A DNA stretch of 64,000 nucleotides from Isoetes taiwanensis (GCA_021234155.1 JAJEKV010000013.1:12178669-12242668); one strand, 5' to 3'; counted from the stretch's first letter, positions 24,571-38,000 are shown. Notes: a model not told the origin generated them from the letters alone. Translations and numbers: made by a program.

Positions 24571-25349
24571 AAGTCGTATTTAATTAAAGTGGGACTCATT
24601 TCATTCCCAATTTTTTTGGGAACCCTGTTAATTTACACAAAAAGAAGCACCCCGACCCGAAAACTGGCCATAATTGGAATTTTTGTCTATTAGTGTGCAT
24701 CCAAGCTTTTCTTCCAATTTTCTTGGATAGCGTGTCGAGAACAAGAACAATGCAACGCAAACATAGGAATTTCATTACAGCTTGAAACCAAAGTTCTAAT
24801 TGAAAAAGATTCTTAGTTGAACATTTTGGCTGTATTTTCTTAGGTGGGTAGACAATAGATCACAAATTCCAACAAAAATTAAGCAAATTGTTTACTTAAT
24901 CACCCAAAAATACTAGTTTTGAGATACCTTATATTTATAAATGGGCTCATTACAATATATATTATAGTGGGTGAAGAGACCATAGTGGTGGTATGGGCAC
25001 AATGATTACACCCTCTTCACACATGAACCACCTAGTGCAAAGGGCGCGTGGAGCTCTCTCCTAGTCACGAAGCAACTTAGAGGGCGATAGAAATTTGTAT
25101 GAGGAGTTCCTTTATGGGCCCGCGTGCTTGTATGTCCAACGATGTCACCACCCTCTTCTCGGCACCTTTCTTCAATGAACTGATCTTTTCATTGCTCCCA
25201 AGCATGTACTATCTGGTCGAGATAAGGACTGCAAGAGACACAATCAAATTAGTCAAGTGATGCTACATGCAAAAAAAAAAAATAAAATAAAGCACAGTTC
25301 TTAGGGCCATTTTTGGAAAATCTGAGGCATGAGAAAGGCGGTCGAGAGG

Positions 25350-25745
25350 GAAAAAACATCGGAGAAGGCCTTTCTCGACTCAGCGAGTCGAGAAAGGCGA
25401 CTCAAAAAAAACACGTGTTTTAGGGGTCCGGAAGGCCTTTTCGACTCGCGAAGTCGAGAAAGGCAGCTAGCGAAAAACACGGGTTTTAGGGTCGAGAAGG
25501 CCTTTTCGACTCGCGAGTCGAGAAAGGCGCTTTCAAAGTTTAAAAACGCGGGTTTTAGGGGTCGAAGGACTTTCGACTTCTCTTGAAGTCGAGAAAGGCG
25601 ATTCAAAGCTAGAAACGCAGTTTTAGGGGTCGAGAGGCCTTTTTCGACTCGCGAGTCGAGAAAGGCGACAAAGCAAAAATGCAAGTTTGAGGGCCTTTTC
25701 GACTCATGAAGTCGAAAAAGGCAGCTCGTGAGTAAAAAAAGGGCA
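25350..25745. repeat. Palindrome array in transposon copy 1
   Basis: Six or more tandem units of 60-75 bp. Each has a palindromic block of the TTTTCGACTCGCGAGTCGAGAAAGGC type followed by an AAA-rich linker with ACGCGGGTTTTAGGGGTCG. Perfect cores are at about 25503-25524 and 25641-25662. Others have altered centres (CAGCGAG, GCGAAGTC, TTCTCTTGAAG, CATGAAG) while the arms stay complementary. Confidence 0.9.
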
Positions 25746-26270
25746 ATTTCAAAGCTCGAGTCAGAAGGTCGAAAATGAATAACCTTCAAACATCCTATGT
25801 ATTTTCTATGAAAAAATACCCTCCCCATAAATTTCCTACGTATTTTCCATGAAAAATAGACCCTCCCCATGTATTATCTAATGGACACATATCCAATGGA
25901 CCCTCCCCCTTTCTAATGGACCATACCATATAGCGCTGGGGACCATTGGGCTCATATTTAGCTATGTAAAGAGTAATGCCTAAATAGCAACATATGCACC
26001 TATAATGCACATTATAACCTATGAGTGCCTATTAGACCTATGCATTAAATCTATTAATATGCATTAGACCTACTAATATGTACTTGTCCCCATTTTGTGT
26101 CTTGAACCTTCAAAATGGGTTAAACAAGGTGTAAATTATATCATGATCTTCGCAAAGTTAAAGAATATATGCCTAGAAAACGTGCACCATGGGAACATAA
26201 TGTTTAACGTGTGAACATAGTAGCACACACATAAAAAGAGGAAATTGGGGACACGTCCTATATTATTAGC

Positions 26271-26456
26271 ATTTATTTTACACTTTCTTTTTCAATGTAT
26301 TATTTTACCCTTTTTTTTTTCTAATACCCCGCCTTTTTTCCCGCCCATGCTTGAATTTTAAAATCATTTATTTTACACTTTCTTTTTCAACATATTATTT
26401 TACCCCTTTTTTTCTAATACCCCGCCTTTTTTTCCGCCCATGCTTGAATTTTAAAC
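26271..26456. repeat. 95-bp tandem duplication
   Basis: Two near-identical copies (26271-26361 and 26366-26456) start ATTTATTTTACACTTTCTTT and end CGCCCATGCTTGAATTTTAA. They differ in T-run lengths and a few substitutions. Confidence 0.9.
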
Positions 26457-27459
26457 TTTGGTACATATCTTTGAGATAGAAGTTCATTTGTACCGCTTGG
26501 AATAAACTCCCAATGCCATAGCTCCCACCGGCTTGCTAATCAATTTCGGCTTGGCAACCACGAATCCGTTGAAAGGGAAGAAAGGGAATGGCAGAGCGGC
26601 TATCAAATGTAAGCCCCCATTTGGGGAAATTTCGTTCTTGTTGGATTCTTGCCAGCAGGAATAAGTTTGGCCCTTCAATCTCCAATCGCAAGGGAGCAGT
26701 GAGCTTTCTTGTTAGAAAGCTCAAGAAAACAAGAAATCTGTTGATTCCGATGCAGGAAATGGGTAAGAAACGAAGGGGGCAGACGAATCTTTTAACTTCT
26801 TCATTCCTCCATTTCTACTATCCTTGAAGCTCCGTTGGATCTGCAAGCAGCTCAATCAGCAACGTGGAGGGGATCTGCTGATTTTGATCAAAGAAATAGA
26901 CGAACGACAATTGCTAACACCTTGAAGATCTGAAGCCCCAGCGGATCATGCGCTCACCGAATCCGTCGAAAGGGAAAGGCCGGGTTGAATCGACTTGAAT
27001 GAAGACGCTTTGAATCGGCCGCCTGCGGAACGCCATGCAACGGCGAAAAGGGCAAAAAAAAAAAAAAAAATCCGTGAAGGCGTATGTAGTTTTTGAATCG
27101 GGTAGAAGCACTTTGAATTGGCAAAAGCGTACTTTGAATCCAAGAAGGCACCATCTTTGAATTGGCGTAGCGGCATTTTGAATCTTTTAATCGGCGAAGC
27201 TTATAAAAGAAAGTTTCTCTTCATCCGCTTATAATTAGTTAATTAATTATAAGCTTTGTCTACCGCTCGAACCATGGTGGCGTAATCGCGTAACTTAACG
27301 CCATAGCCGGAGCTTGGCTGCCGTAACTTGGGCTCCGCCGAACTAGTCGCTGGGTCGCCGGAGCCGGGAGTTGGGCTGCCATAGCCGAGCTCGGCTGTCA
27401 AAATCAAGGGCGTCACGGAGCCGAGCTTGAGTTGCATCTCCTCCGCCGCTTCCATAGCG

Positions 27460-27625
27460 GTAACCGGGGCCCGAGCTTCAAATCTCTATTGGCTAACGGT
27501 GCAGAGAAGAACGCACGTGATGTATATGGAGCGATGCCCTTTCACTTTGCTGCAAGATGTGGAAATGTGGAAGCAATGAGTATGTTATGTGATTTACCTG
27601 TATCCACGGCATCAGTATCAGTTCC
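27460..27625 (+). pseudogene. Ankyrin-repeat-like exon fragment in copy 1
   Basis: The frame reads FKSLLANGAEKNARDVYGAM then PFHFAARCGNVEAMSML. This fits one ankyrin unit (LLxxGAxxNAxDxxGxxPxHxAAxxGNxE). It is preceded by GC-rich sequence with GCCGGAGC and GGGCTGCC repeats, and runs into repeats on the right, so it is probably a captured fragment. No start codon or partner exon is evident. Confidence 0.5.
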
Positions 27626-27851
27626 CTCAGGTTATAAGCATCAACTCTACGCTCCATCAAAATTGGAAGCTCCATCAAAATGGTGTTTTCCATCAAAATG
27701 GTGTTTTCCAATTCTCGACTCACTAGTCGAGAAGAGGAGAATGATTTATATTTTTTTATTAGTTATTTATTTAATTAAATTAATTAAATTATTGTTAATT
27801 AAATTAATTATTAATTATATTTTGATAATATGTATTTTTAATCTCAATGGA

Positions 27852-27990
27852 TACGTTCCCTTGCCCCTTGCCCCTTCTTCTCCCTTGCCCCCTTCCCCTT
27901 GCCCCTCTTCTCCCTTGCCCCCCTGCCCCCTTGCCCCCTTCTCCCCCCCTTTCTCACTCCCATCTTCCCCTTCCCTCCCCCTTTCGATCT
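27852..27990. repeat. C/T-only minisatellite
   Basis: About 135 bp almost free of purines on the plus strand except in CCCCTTG units, with irregular repeats of CCCCTTGCCCC and TTCTCCC. It follows a strongly AT-rich stretch of TTAATTAAATTAATT units (27770-27835). Confidence 0.85.
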
Positions 27991-28505
27991 CACCTCGCTC
28001 AACTTTCTGAACTATTTATTTGGAAATTCTGTAAGAAAATATTATGAACCAGTCCTTGTTATATGATGTGAAATTTTGATGTCAATATGAGTCCCATTTT
28101 CAGTCCGAGTCCCAAAATTCAAGATTTGTCCCACTTTAATTAAATACGACTTTGAAATTTCTGAAATAGAAAATGTATCGATTTGCATTAATATCATTGT
28201 GAGCAGATAATCAAGTTGTGTTCGTTGTATCCAAGGAAGGCATAGTGAGCTGGTGATGCGGCTGCTTTGCAAGGTTAGTTGACATGCTTCTTTTATTTAT
28301 TATTTCATGTTTGGAAAGGGTAGATGTCTAAGGGTTTAGAGTAGAATCTTATGTTGTGCTTTCTATATTGAGTCAAAGAGTTGTTTGTGTTTTGTCCCAG
28401 TTAAAGAGTCCAATAAACTTGCCTTTAAGTTGTCCTCTACTATACACGTGTCCATGCCAGTCCTTGCCTAAACTTGCTCTAATTTATTTTTCTATTGTCG
28501 TGTAG

Positions 28506-28823
28506 ATGGTGCAAATTTTGGTGCCATGGTATGCTTTTGACAGCCATGTTGCCGAATGGTTGATTCAGAAGGAGGTGCATGTTAGTCGCATCTCCTTCGT
28601 CGTCAAAGCCTTGGGGTCGTGGTATGAGTGGCGACCTTGGAGGCCATGTCCAAAGTGAGTAGATGAGTTGATAGGTGTTGACACCGAGAATCTTATTGCC
28701 AAGCTCGAGAAATTCTATAGCCAAAGCACTTTTGTCGAAGTGAGGGAGGTCAAAGAAGTCATTGATGACATGTTGTTTGTGCTGAAGAATGAGGAAGATG
28801 GTTGGGAGAATAACATGGGTTGA
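28506..28823 (+). pseudogene. Unrecognised plant-like ORF with one internal TGA
   Basis: From ATG 28506 the frame reads HVAEWLIQKEVHVSRISFVV and SWYEWRPWRPCPK, meets a TGA at 28656-28658, then continues in the same frame as VDELIGVDTENLIAKLEKFY and VKEVIDDMLFVLKNEEDGWE to TGA at 28821. The codon character is protein-like on both sides of the stop. It lies directly to the right of transposon copy 1. It is a remnant, or an exon of a split gene with the GTGAGT at 28655 acting as a donor. I do not recognise the family. Confidence 0.4.
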
Positions 28824-28829
28824 GAGCAT

Positions 28830-29330
28830 AGTGCAGTGCAGGTTTTTGTTTTTGTAGATAGACCTTTAATGGTGTTGTAACACTTTCTTGATGATAAAAG
28901 AGCATCGCCTTAGAATACTCTTTTTTGTACTTCATCAAAGATATAAGGTACATGCCTTATGTACCCTTTTGATGTAATCCTTCAACATGGTCAATGGATA
29001 AAAAAGTTTATCTATTTATTATAGTCTCTTCAGTTTTATTTTTTTTCTTTACTTGAACTTCAAGATTTTCTCTTTTTGGTACGTTGCTAGAACATGATTC
29101 TCAAAGTACATACCATTGTATTCGAGAAGGTAAAAACAATTATTTTCCCTTCCCTTGGGTCAAACAATTGTTTGGTATGGATCACAATGGTAACCAAACT
29201 TTATAGCCTTTTTTCGTGTGTTTTGTTTTTTCTTTGCTATTACATCCATTTTTTCTTTAGGGTGAGCGACATTCCATGTGCTAGAGGAAGACCTTTTTGG
29301 ATTCCACCTGTTCGACAGGTCATTTGTTAG
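28830..29330. other. AT-rich intergenic stretch
   Basis: No coding signal or terminal repeats identified. Confidence 0.4.
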
Positions 29331-29612
29331 GACGTTTATGACACTCTAGGAGAATGTTTTGTTTCATGATGGCATGGACACGTAGTATATTTGAGGTCTT
29401 TCCCTACGAGTAGAATTTATGTTCATCAATCTTATCTGTAAGATTCTTTTAGGGATTTATATTACTTTTGATAGAACGTTTATGACTCTCCTAGGTTTAA
29501 GTTTAGTGTCGTGCTGGCATGGGCACATAGTGTGTTCGAGGTCTTTCTTTACCAGTAGGATTTATGTTCACCAGCCTCTAATTATTTTAGGGATTTATAT
29601 TACTTTTGTCTG
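29331..29612. repeat. Two-copy tandem duplication, ~138-bp unit
   Basis: Both copies start ACGTTTATGACTCT-like (29332 and 29475) and contain GGCATGGACACGTAGT / GGCATGGGCACATAGT. Both end TTTTAGGGATTTATATTACT. A poly(T) run at 29709-29729 follows. Confidence 0.75.
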
Positions 29613-29739
29613 GCCTAAATGTCGTCATGTAATATTATTATCGATTTATGTTGCACGCTTAATTGACCCTTGGCTTCCTTTCCTATATGCCCCGTTGGGA
29701 TCCATGACTTTTTTTTTTTTTTTTTTTTTCTATTATTAC

Positions 29740-30288
29740 TCTCTTTTCTCTGCGCCGCCTAGCCTAAGCACCTGGGCTGCTGCCTAAGGGCCTAAGCGCC
29801 CAGGGCCCGTTCTAGCTCATGTCCGATTTCGTTCAGGTGGTAGCCCAAGCCCAGCCATACCAACAGCAGATCCCAACGGCCGCAAAGAATGTATTTCGGA
29901 ATAGATCGGTCAGTATAGCAACCTAGCAGATTGGTTCAGTTTGTTGTTTTTCCAGCTTTCAACTTCGTTTGGCACCTCTGTCAGAGTTGGGCTTTGCACA
30001 GAGCCACATATCTTGCTCCCGGTTTTCTTATAGGTGAAAGTCTTGGTCTGCTCAGCCTCAGGTCACTTAATACGATTCCATCTAGCACGATCTTGCCCAG
30101 CACGAGTTGCTTTGTGGCCCGCTCAGGTCATCTGTACAAGGGCCAGCATCAAGCCATCCGATTCTGCAAAGAGGGGTTTCTGTTCTTGCTTTTGCGACAG
30201 GCCATGTACCAGCAACCACATCCCCGATCCCTTCTCCTTTAGCATCAGGTTTTACTTCCCCGACCCCTTCTCCCTCGTGGGCGTCCCC
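29740..30288. other. GC-richer spacer left of the LTR
   Basis: Contains short CCTAAG / GGGCC-rich inverted motifs near 29755-29815. It shows no gene or element boundary that I can place. Confidence 0.35.
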
Positions 30289-31151
30289 TACTGTATACGG
30301 TTGCACTCACCGTACACAAACGAGGAGTTCATCCCCCATACCAGCTCCATGCTAATCTGGGGCCCTCCACATGACACCGCAGAACCGTGGCGGGTTCCGA
30401 GTGGGAAGAGTGGAAGGGTCATTGCACCCCGTCTCCCTCGGGGCCTACCTAGCTGCGGAAGCGTAAAACATACATGTCAGTAGCACATACATCAACATCA
30501 TATGACCATCACGAAGGATGGTCCTCCACATATATCTGCATAGACAAAGATCAAAGCACATCACATAGGGAATCCTACCCAAGGCTCGGACTCAAAGGGA
30601 TGACCGGGCTTTGGTCTCGAGTTCAGTTCGTGCATGCAATTCATGGCAATGGATTTGGCTGGCATAAGAACATGGCATAGGGTTGTCCACTCCATCCGCC
30701 CCTCCCGTGCACACTTTGCGAGTAGGTTGAAAAGTGTTGGGACTGATCAGAGCCCCGGATGCATAGCCAAGAAGGCTATATCCCGGGTTACATCTCCCCA
30801 GCCCGATGGGGCGGTAGGGATCTCTCCCTCCAGAGATCTACAATCCGACTCAAGGTGACTAGAGGGCCACCGCCTGCATCAGGACTTGAACTCAATGGAA
30901 GGTTATATTCACTACCTCACGAGTGTCGAGCCCATGCCTTGCCCACACGGTGGCAAGCCATTAGACCTAGTCACAAAGTGACCCCCAGCAGTACTAACAC
31001 ACCATAGGGGTCGATTCAAGAGTCGAACATGAACCTCCTTATAAGCCGGCCCCGCCCCTTCACCCACAACCGGGTGTGGCTCTTGTGCCACCGTGCCGTA
31101 TCTATAGTGTGCTAGAGAGGCTACTCTAGGAGCATCAACTACAAAGCTTTT
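30289..31151 (-). repeat. Left LTR copy
   Basis: Starts at GGCGTCCCCTACTGT and ends CAACTACAAAGCTTTT on the plus strand; the same sequence recurs at 39662. In element orientation this is the 3' LTR. Its minus-strand ends would be near TGTAGTTGATG and GGGGACGCC, so canonical TG...CA borders are only partly visible. Confidence 0.7.
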
Positions 31152-31654
31152 AGGTCTCTACCCCCTTCCCAATACAAGGAGTTCACAGAGATACATCATC
31201 CATATACATCACAGAAGAACTAAAGAACAAGATCTAATCTATATCATAGAGTTAGGTTCTTTAGTTAGAATCTGCTATCTAGAGTTCTAGAGGGCTGCTA
31301 TGGGCAATTTAAGAGGCTAAACCTACTGATTCGATGGCTGAAATGGGGTTTAGACTACTAAATTGCCTAAATACCTGATCCTTTGAGTTCCTCCTCGACT
31401 GAACTTCGACCATCCCGGCTGAAATGCTTTCGAATCAAGGAAAACTAATGATGCGGTTCTCTGGGGGCCAGTCGGGGAGGCGGTTTTGGCTCTTGAGGCA
31501 GCCAAAGCAGAGCTCTAAAACCCTAGAAACGAAAATGGGCAAGTTAGGGTTCTCCTACTTAAATAGACAAGGGGGTGGCTAGGGTTTCCAATTATCCCCC
31601 TTTAGGCATGTGGGATAGTGGGAAAAGGGCCCACTTGCCTTTAAGGGCTAGGTG

Positions 31655-31860
31655 GCCAAATGTGCCCACATGGAAATGTGTGCACCCAAATGTGCTCACA
31701 TGGAAATGTGTGCACATTAATGAATGTGTACATTGGAAAATGTGCACATTAATTGCACCTATGGGTATGGCCCACTTGGCATCAAGTGGCCACATGGAAA
31801 TGTGTGCCCACATTAATGTGTACATTGGAAAATGTGCACATTAATACTAATGCACATTCT
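31655..31860. repeat. Minisatellite of ACATGGAAATGTGTGCACA units
   Basis: Repeated CACATGGAAATGTGTGC, ACATTAATG.ATGTGTACATT and GGAAAATGTGCACATTAAT blocks. Many units are themselves partly palindromic (TGTGCACA, TGTACA). Confidence 0.85.
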
Positions 31861-32079
31861 TAGCAAGTTGCCCCTAGGGGCTACCCACTTGGCTACTGCG
31901 TTGGCGACACGTCGGTCGGGTGGCGTAATGCGGCGTGGCGTGGCAAAGACAATATACGTCCGGGAGCGTATCGTGTCTTTGGAACGTCACATTCTCCCCA
32001 CCTTGAAATGATGCTGTCCGCAGCATCGTGGTTCTCCCCACCTTGGAATCTTCCTAACCTGCAATCAACCTGAGATAAT

Positions 32080-35000
32080 ATTTTTAAATCATTATTACGC
32101 CATTACATTATCAAATAAGTTGTCAATTCGTAACTTCTACTAAAATAAGGTACTTATTAGTTTCTATTATCACAACATTTAGTTTATCACAATTTAACAC
32201 TTTCATATACAATTATTATTTAAGGTACTCTTCATTCCTTGCAACACATTCCAACAAAATTTGTGTTGGGTGTCTTCAAAGACCTTAAAATCCTGCATTA
32301 ATTTTATAATATCTATAATTACATACTTACTATCTTAATTATTAGAATTACTCTAAGGTAATGTTTAAGACATTACTATTTTCGTTATCCTATTAACTTA
32401 TCACATCATAACTTAATCCACGCTAGGTAATTATTAACCTTACTTAATACAACATTTAAGTTTATCAAAGTTTATCAATTTCATACAAAATTTACACTTC
32501 TAAGGTACCCTTCATCCCTTGCAACACATTATAACAAAATTTGTGTTGCAAGCCTTCGTAGTTCGACCTCCTTGCCCTCCGGAGCTCTATTGGCCTGCAG
32601 GTCGACACTACCTATTATTAATTATTACAAAAATTTTGGTTATATGGTGACCACCCCACCTATCTACATGGATGCATGGCTAATCTCCCGGCGTAGGAAG
32701 AGGGTGGATCTTCCATTATGGCCGTGGAGACAGCGCCTATATGCCTATATGCCGCTCATGACTACACCTCTAGTTGCCCAGCGTGGAGGATATCCTTCCC
32801 GCGTGGGGGGCGTGAAGGATAGATTCCTCCTATCAAAGCATATATGGGGCTAGAGGTGCCTTTCCTATCAATGCATTCCTTAATGACCTCCTTTCTCTCG
32901 AGGTTGTCTACTTCCGTGGAACAGAAGTAGACTTTCTAATCTACCTTCCACTCATCCAAGCGGAAACGCGGTCATGCCTACATTGACATTACACCACGCC
33001 CTAGAGATCACTGTAGTGGTCTCATCATCGGTAACAACGCATGCAACCCATACCTAGCATAGGTTGCATGCGCAGATTAATCTTAGCTACATATAGAATT
33101 AATCTACACAAATTGACATGCCTGAGCCATTGGATACATTACTTCCGATAGTACAATTAAATTTACTCTAAGCTTTGCAATATTTAACGACTTTTAGATC
33201 GCGATTATTTAAACAATAACCCTACTTTCGACCTATTGTTACATAGACAAGGTTTTAATTATCATACACAAGAATTAGATGTGCTTCTTATTCTCTTCCT
33301 TGGGTCCTGCATTACCCTTGGAAGTATATCCCTAAGATGCACTTAAGTATATCCGAATTCTATTTTCTATTTATATTTATAAGGATCTATGGCTATCCTT
33401 GGAAGGAATTGCATCCTTGCGAAGGATTAATTAACATGCTACCTCACATTATCGTTGATACATATACGTACAACAATTTCTATGCAGTTATTAGGATCTA
33501 TATTTAACTTATCAATAAGACACATTAAAGCTTATAATACATGCGCATACCTTACCTAAGGCTAGAACGCATCCACTCATTGAGCCGGCGTCGAGTAGTT
33601 TGGAGATGACTTGGTCGTTGCATTGCTCCCATGGTTTTGCTCCACTTCGTTGGTGTAGTTAGCTATCATGTCGGTCTCGCACGTTGAAGGCCTCCTGAGC
33701 TATCTATCTATCTATCTTACGCTCTATTCGCTTCGGCCATTGCCGGAGTGAACTCTATTCTACGGTCAGTCAATTCGGTGCAAGTACGTTCAATCATAAG
33801 ATTGAGCCCTCCCACTTTCTTTGAAAAGAAAATGGTCCTGCACCCCTTCAATGACATTGCACACAACGTCATATCTATTCTCTCCCCTTAAGAGGTTATA
33901 CGCTTCTTACTTAGCGCATTAAGTTACTAGCCTTAGCTAACATATATAACCATCTAAGATGGATGCACATATTATGTTATTATTTATTTCAATATAGTTA
34001 TGGGTTATCTACTTAGTTAGAACGATTCTAAACCACAAGGTTTTGTCATGACGACAATTCCTTTTGTCTCAAAAGACTATTTGATTACTATAATTCTTAT
34101 TTTAGATGTACCTTGCATGTACTATTATTTTATTATTCTAGAGATTCCCCCTTTCTTAGTTATTTAAACTCTTGGAATATTCCTACCAATCGAATTGATG
34201 TCATCGTAACAAGTTGGCCGGACTTGTTAGATTACTTCTTTTCTTTCGGTTGGATTATTCTTTTGGAGGTACTAGATTTATACATGGTCAACAATTATCC
34301 TAGTAATGATTCCTTCTTAGTGAGGAGATCAATCTCACCAAGTGGTTCAATACATTGGATGTCTGTTAACAATCGTGTATAATTATAGTTACTCCTATGC
34401 ATTTCCTTCCCAATCTTGACGCTTAGCTCAATATTGGGGCAATCCTTTCAGCGAGAATATCTGGAAATGCCTTCTAATCCCAATATGGATGTTACCATCC
34501 ATACATTTAACCTACTAGGCCCCGTGGCCTTAGATCCTTGAGCTTGCTAGAAGCTCATCCACTTGTTTGCTTGAAGGAGCAAGGTAACGTTCTTCCGTCG
34601 TCGCCGATACTTGGTCTCCTTGACAGTGGCTCCTCTTTGATGTAGAGGTTGACTTTGTTCGCTAGAAGCCTCTTATTGCTGGTGGCTTGCTGGTGTAGTT
34701 GATCATTTGAATCTTGCATGCCGCTTTTCAAATGCCTGAAAGTGGCGCTGTTGAAAGAGATCTTTCATCTTGAACTCTTTGTCTTGGCAGCTAAAGGATG
34801 ACTCTGTATCCGATATTGTTTCTTCGACTCCATCGATGTCTCATACGTCGAGTCCTCTTGTCGTTATCGTGTTGCCCGAAGAGTGTTGACGATGTTGATT
34901 GCTTCACCCCTGCAACTTGCATGACATCTCTTCCTTTGATGTGTTACGCTATGGGAGGGAAGAAATAACAAGGGAACTATACATGCACAACATATAGCTT

Positions 35001-38000
35001 ACATAATTACAATTACTACTAGAGCTATTAGGTCTCCCTTTGTGCCTCCCTTCGAAGTTGGACACCTACTCCTTGGCAATGTCATCGGTGTTCCTCCCGG
35101 TGCAATGGTGTTGACGATCTATATCCTCCTATTTTGTACGCGGCTCTACTCGGGGTAACTTGTTGATATACTTGGGCCTTCCGATGTTTGTCGGCTACGG
35201 CACAACACGCTTTGCATCACATTCTAACTAAAAATGTGCTGGTCGTTGATGCTTCGGCATTTCGGTCTGCTTCCTGATCCTGTTCTCGGGCGGTAATTGT
35301 TCCCCCCTTCATGATACTTGAAGCTATTTGGAGGCGTCTCTTGAGGCTAAGGCGATTCCTTTGGCTATACTCTCTGAGTTGTTCTCTTCTGCAGTTGTTC
35401 TTTGAATCGTTCATCCTTGGGTTCACCAAGTTGCATGCAAGGCGTGCAAGTCATCGGCTTCGCCTCACCTAGTTGGTTCTCCATCGAGCTTCCAAACTTC
35501 TTCGTTTGATCCCCTCGATCACATGGCTTGGACGTTGTCACGTTCCACAGTGCTATGCCGTCTTCTTGTCTTGAGGTACCCTCCGGTGACTTTGATTGTG
35601 CTTTCGTCGGTTTGATCCTCCTGTTGCCTGCGGGAAGCTTCGTGGAAGAAGTCGGTTGCTAGCACTTCTCCATCTTCGGGTTCCGACCTTTGTCCTTCTA
35701 TGCATTTGGGTCTCTTTGGCAAGTAAGGCATCATGACTCTCCTCCACGATGGCTCCGTTTGTCGGGATGATGGATCCTTATCTCTGCTTGCGGCTTGACC
35801 CTAGCGTTGAAGAAGTACACGCCTTAGATATACTCTTGTCGTTGAATAGCCTGGCTATTATCTTGAACTCTCTTTTCGCGAAGGTGCTTCAGTTGCTATC
35901 CTTGTCGTTAAAGGCGTCGAATGCTTCTACCTTGGGCGTTTGGCGTGCCACATGTCGGAGATATGGTCGGCTTCTTCTCTTCTAATTCTGGTAGGAGTAC
36001 GGCGAAGCCATCACCTAGTTGTTGGGGCATATCTCCTCGTCGCGGTGCCTTTCATAAGTGCATCTCCATCTAATACGCGTGTCATAGCACATCCCCTATA
36101 TTACCACAAGTTGGAATTATGGTCGTCGAGATGTTGCCTTCTTAGTTGGCTTCGTTGATGTCGGGTGTTCCTCCTTCCATTGTTGAGGCCACTCATGTCA
36201 TAAGTTCGTCAAGTGCTGCCACCGCTACAAGAGGTAGTGTTGCGCTACGGCGATGTCACGGTGCTGCGTTGATGATCTTGACATGATCGGTGTTGTCTCT
36301 TATTCTAACATTGGGTGGCCGAGCAGTCTTCTGCTTGAGGGCATTTCCCGAAGTGTTTGGAGTTGAAGGTTTGCTTGGGCTCTGGTCGTTCTCCCTCGTA
36401 CTTGCTCTTCCATTTTGATCTTGGGCTATAGTTGTGCTTCCTCGCTTACTCCTTTGGTAGTCGAAGTGAAGGAGCTTCCTGATCTAAGCGCTAAATCCGT
36501 AAAACATGACTTTAAACTCATGTTTCTCCACTATATATGTGGACATCATTTACATTGGGATTTTAATTCATCCACTTTTGCAAAACAACTACGAAGATCT
36601 ACCTAATTATTTATACTCCTTTAGGGTTTCCCTTCCTCGATCGCGTTTGATCCTTCGGTTTTGCTGCATCTTCTTCGTTCTGGTTGACTCCGGGATTCCT
36701 TGAGATGCTGCTACTATTGTTGAGCTTTATGTCTGATCCGAGCTGATCACCTCAAGTTGCGAAGAGTGTTCGTCGATGTGATCCCTTGAAAAAGATGCTC
36801 CTCCTTATTGTGTATATTCGTCGCGAGGAATGCGGTAACCGCTCACGTCCCTACATCGCGATTGTATCGTTGCAAGATTGCTGATTGCGGTGCCATTGAT
36901 CGAGCTTGAGTAGGGTCACCTGGCTGTTGCAGTCGGGCATTCTTGAATGTCTTCGAAGCTCTGAGATCGTGGTCGGTAGGCAGGCATTGTCATTCCCCCG
37001 CAGGTTGAATTTCTGAGTGCGACTCCTGTTGCTTGGGCTTTGCTTTATTCGAGGTGGCTCTCGTACTGCCTGGAAGTGTGGTCATCTCCATTGCCCTATC
37101 ATAGCTCCTTCTGGTCGCCTTTGCGTGATTTGTACCTGCTGGCTAGGTCGTCTCCTCCGTCCTTTGGGTCCTAACCATTCGAGTCTGCACTCCTTGGCTG
37201 ACGTAGTAAAGCCGTCCTTCCTTTGGTTTCTAGGTGTTCCTGGGTCCGGAATTCCTGTTTGAGCAGAATATTCTCCTCCTTGGTCTTGCCCCTAGTCTAG
37301 CGTCTGAGGGCCTTCGAGTCGGAAATGTTCCTTGATATCGTCTCCTCCCTCTCATGGTCTCCTACCTTTTTTTTTTTTGGAACCGATGAAAGTTCTCTGC
37401 TGGTGCAAGGGGGGCTGGAGGCTCATCTTGGTCAGCCTTAGTGGTTTGTGGTTGCCTAGCTTGGTTACTCCTTTTGTTGGCGTTGCGCTTTTGAGCTGCT
37501 GGGCTGCAAGGTCGTGGTGATCTTCCCTCCGGTTTCTATACGCTCCTGTGTCGCCATGAGTTGTCTCCTCGACGGAAGATTATGCCCTCTGGCCCTAGCT
37601 CGTGATGCTAACGCGACATCGATGCCTAACATCTTCCTGTACCTGTATTTTGTTGTCTCGCGTTCTTCCATTTGAAACTCATGTGCGTCGAGTTGGTGAA
37701 GGCGTTGAGATCCTCTTTCTGATGTGAGCTCGTGGACGTGGTAGCCGGGAGGTTGACATCTAGAACATTCTTGGTGCCTTTGGTTACCAATATTCTTCCC
37801 ATTTGATGAAGATTGATGATAAGCCGGTGGTGTCCTGTTCTACTCGTTTGTCGGTTGAGGTGTTTGTCATGCTTCCCTCTCTTGGGTCTGCCTTTTCGGT
37901 CTCCTCTCCTTATCTGTTTGTACATCGGCTGGGACCTTGATGTCTTCAAGAAGTTGCGCCCTTAGCTCGTCTGTGGCTCTGGCCCCGTCCTTCGAAAGCA

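Larger units (their letters stand above)
24571..28152 (-). mobile_element. TIR transposon copy 1 (3.6 kb, palindrome-bearing family)
   Basis: Left end 24571-24595 (starting AAGTCGTATTTAATTAAAGT) and right end 28128-28152 are perfect 25-bp inverted repeats. TGAA flanks both sides (24567-24570 and 28153-28156). The left subterminal region (B-end, about 250 bp) matches the right end of the copy at 42524-55781. The right subterminal region (A-end, 64 bp identical) matches that copy's left end, so the two insertions lie in opposite orientation. Inside are palindrome arrays, a 95-bp tandem duplication, a C/T-rich tract and an ankyrin-like exon, but no transposase. It is therefore non-autonomous or internally deleted. 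Confidence 0.88.

Noticed and set aside
25350..25745. CRISPR-like array of evenly spaced palindromic repeats
   Set aside because: Spacers are related to each other and the repeats drift; the setting is a eukaryotic transposon. This is a palindromic tandem repeat, not CRISPR.
27852..27990. Interstitial telomere repeat
   Set aside because: Units are CCCCTTG/CTTCTCC-like and irregular; they do not match the plant CCCTAAA repeat.
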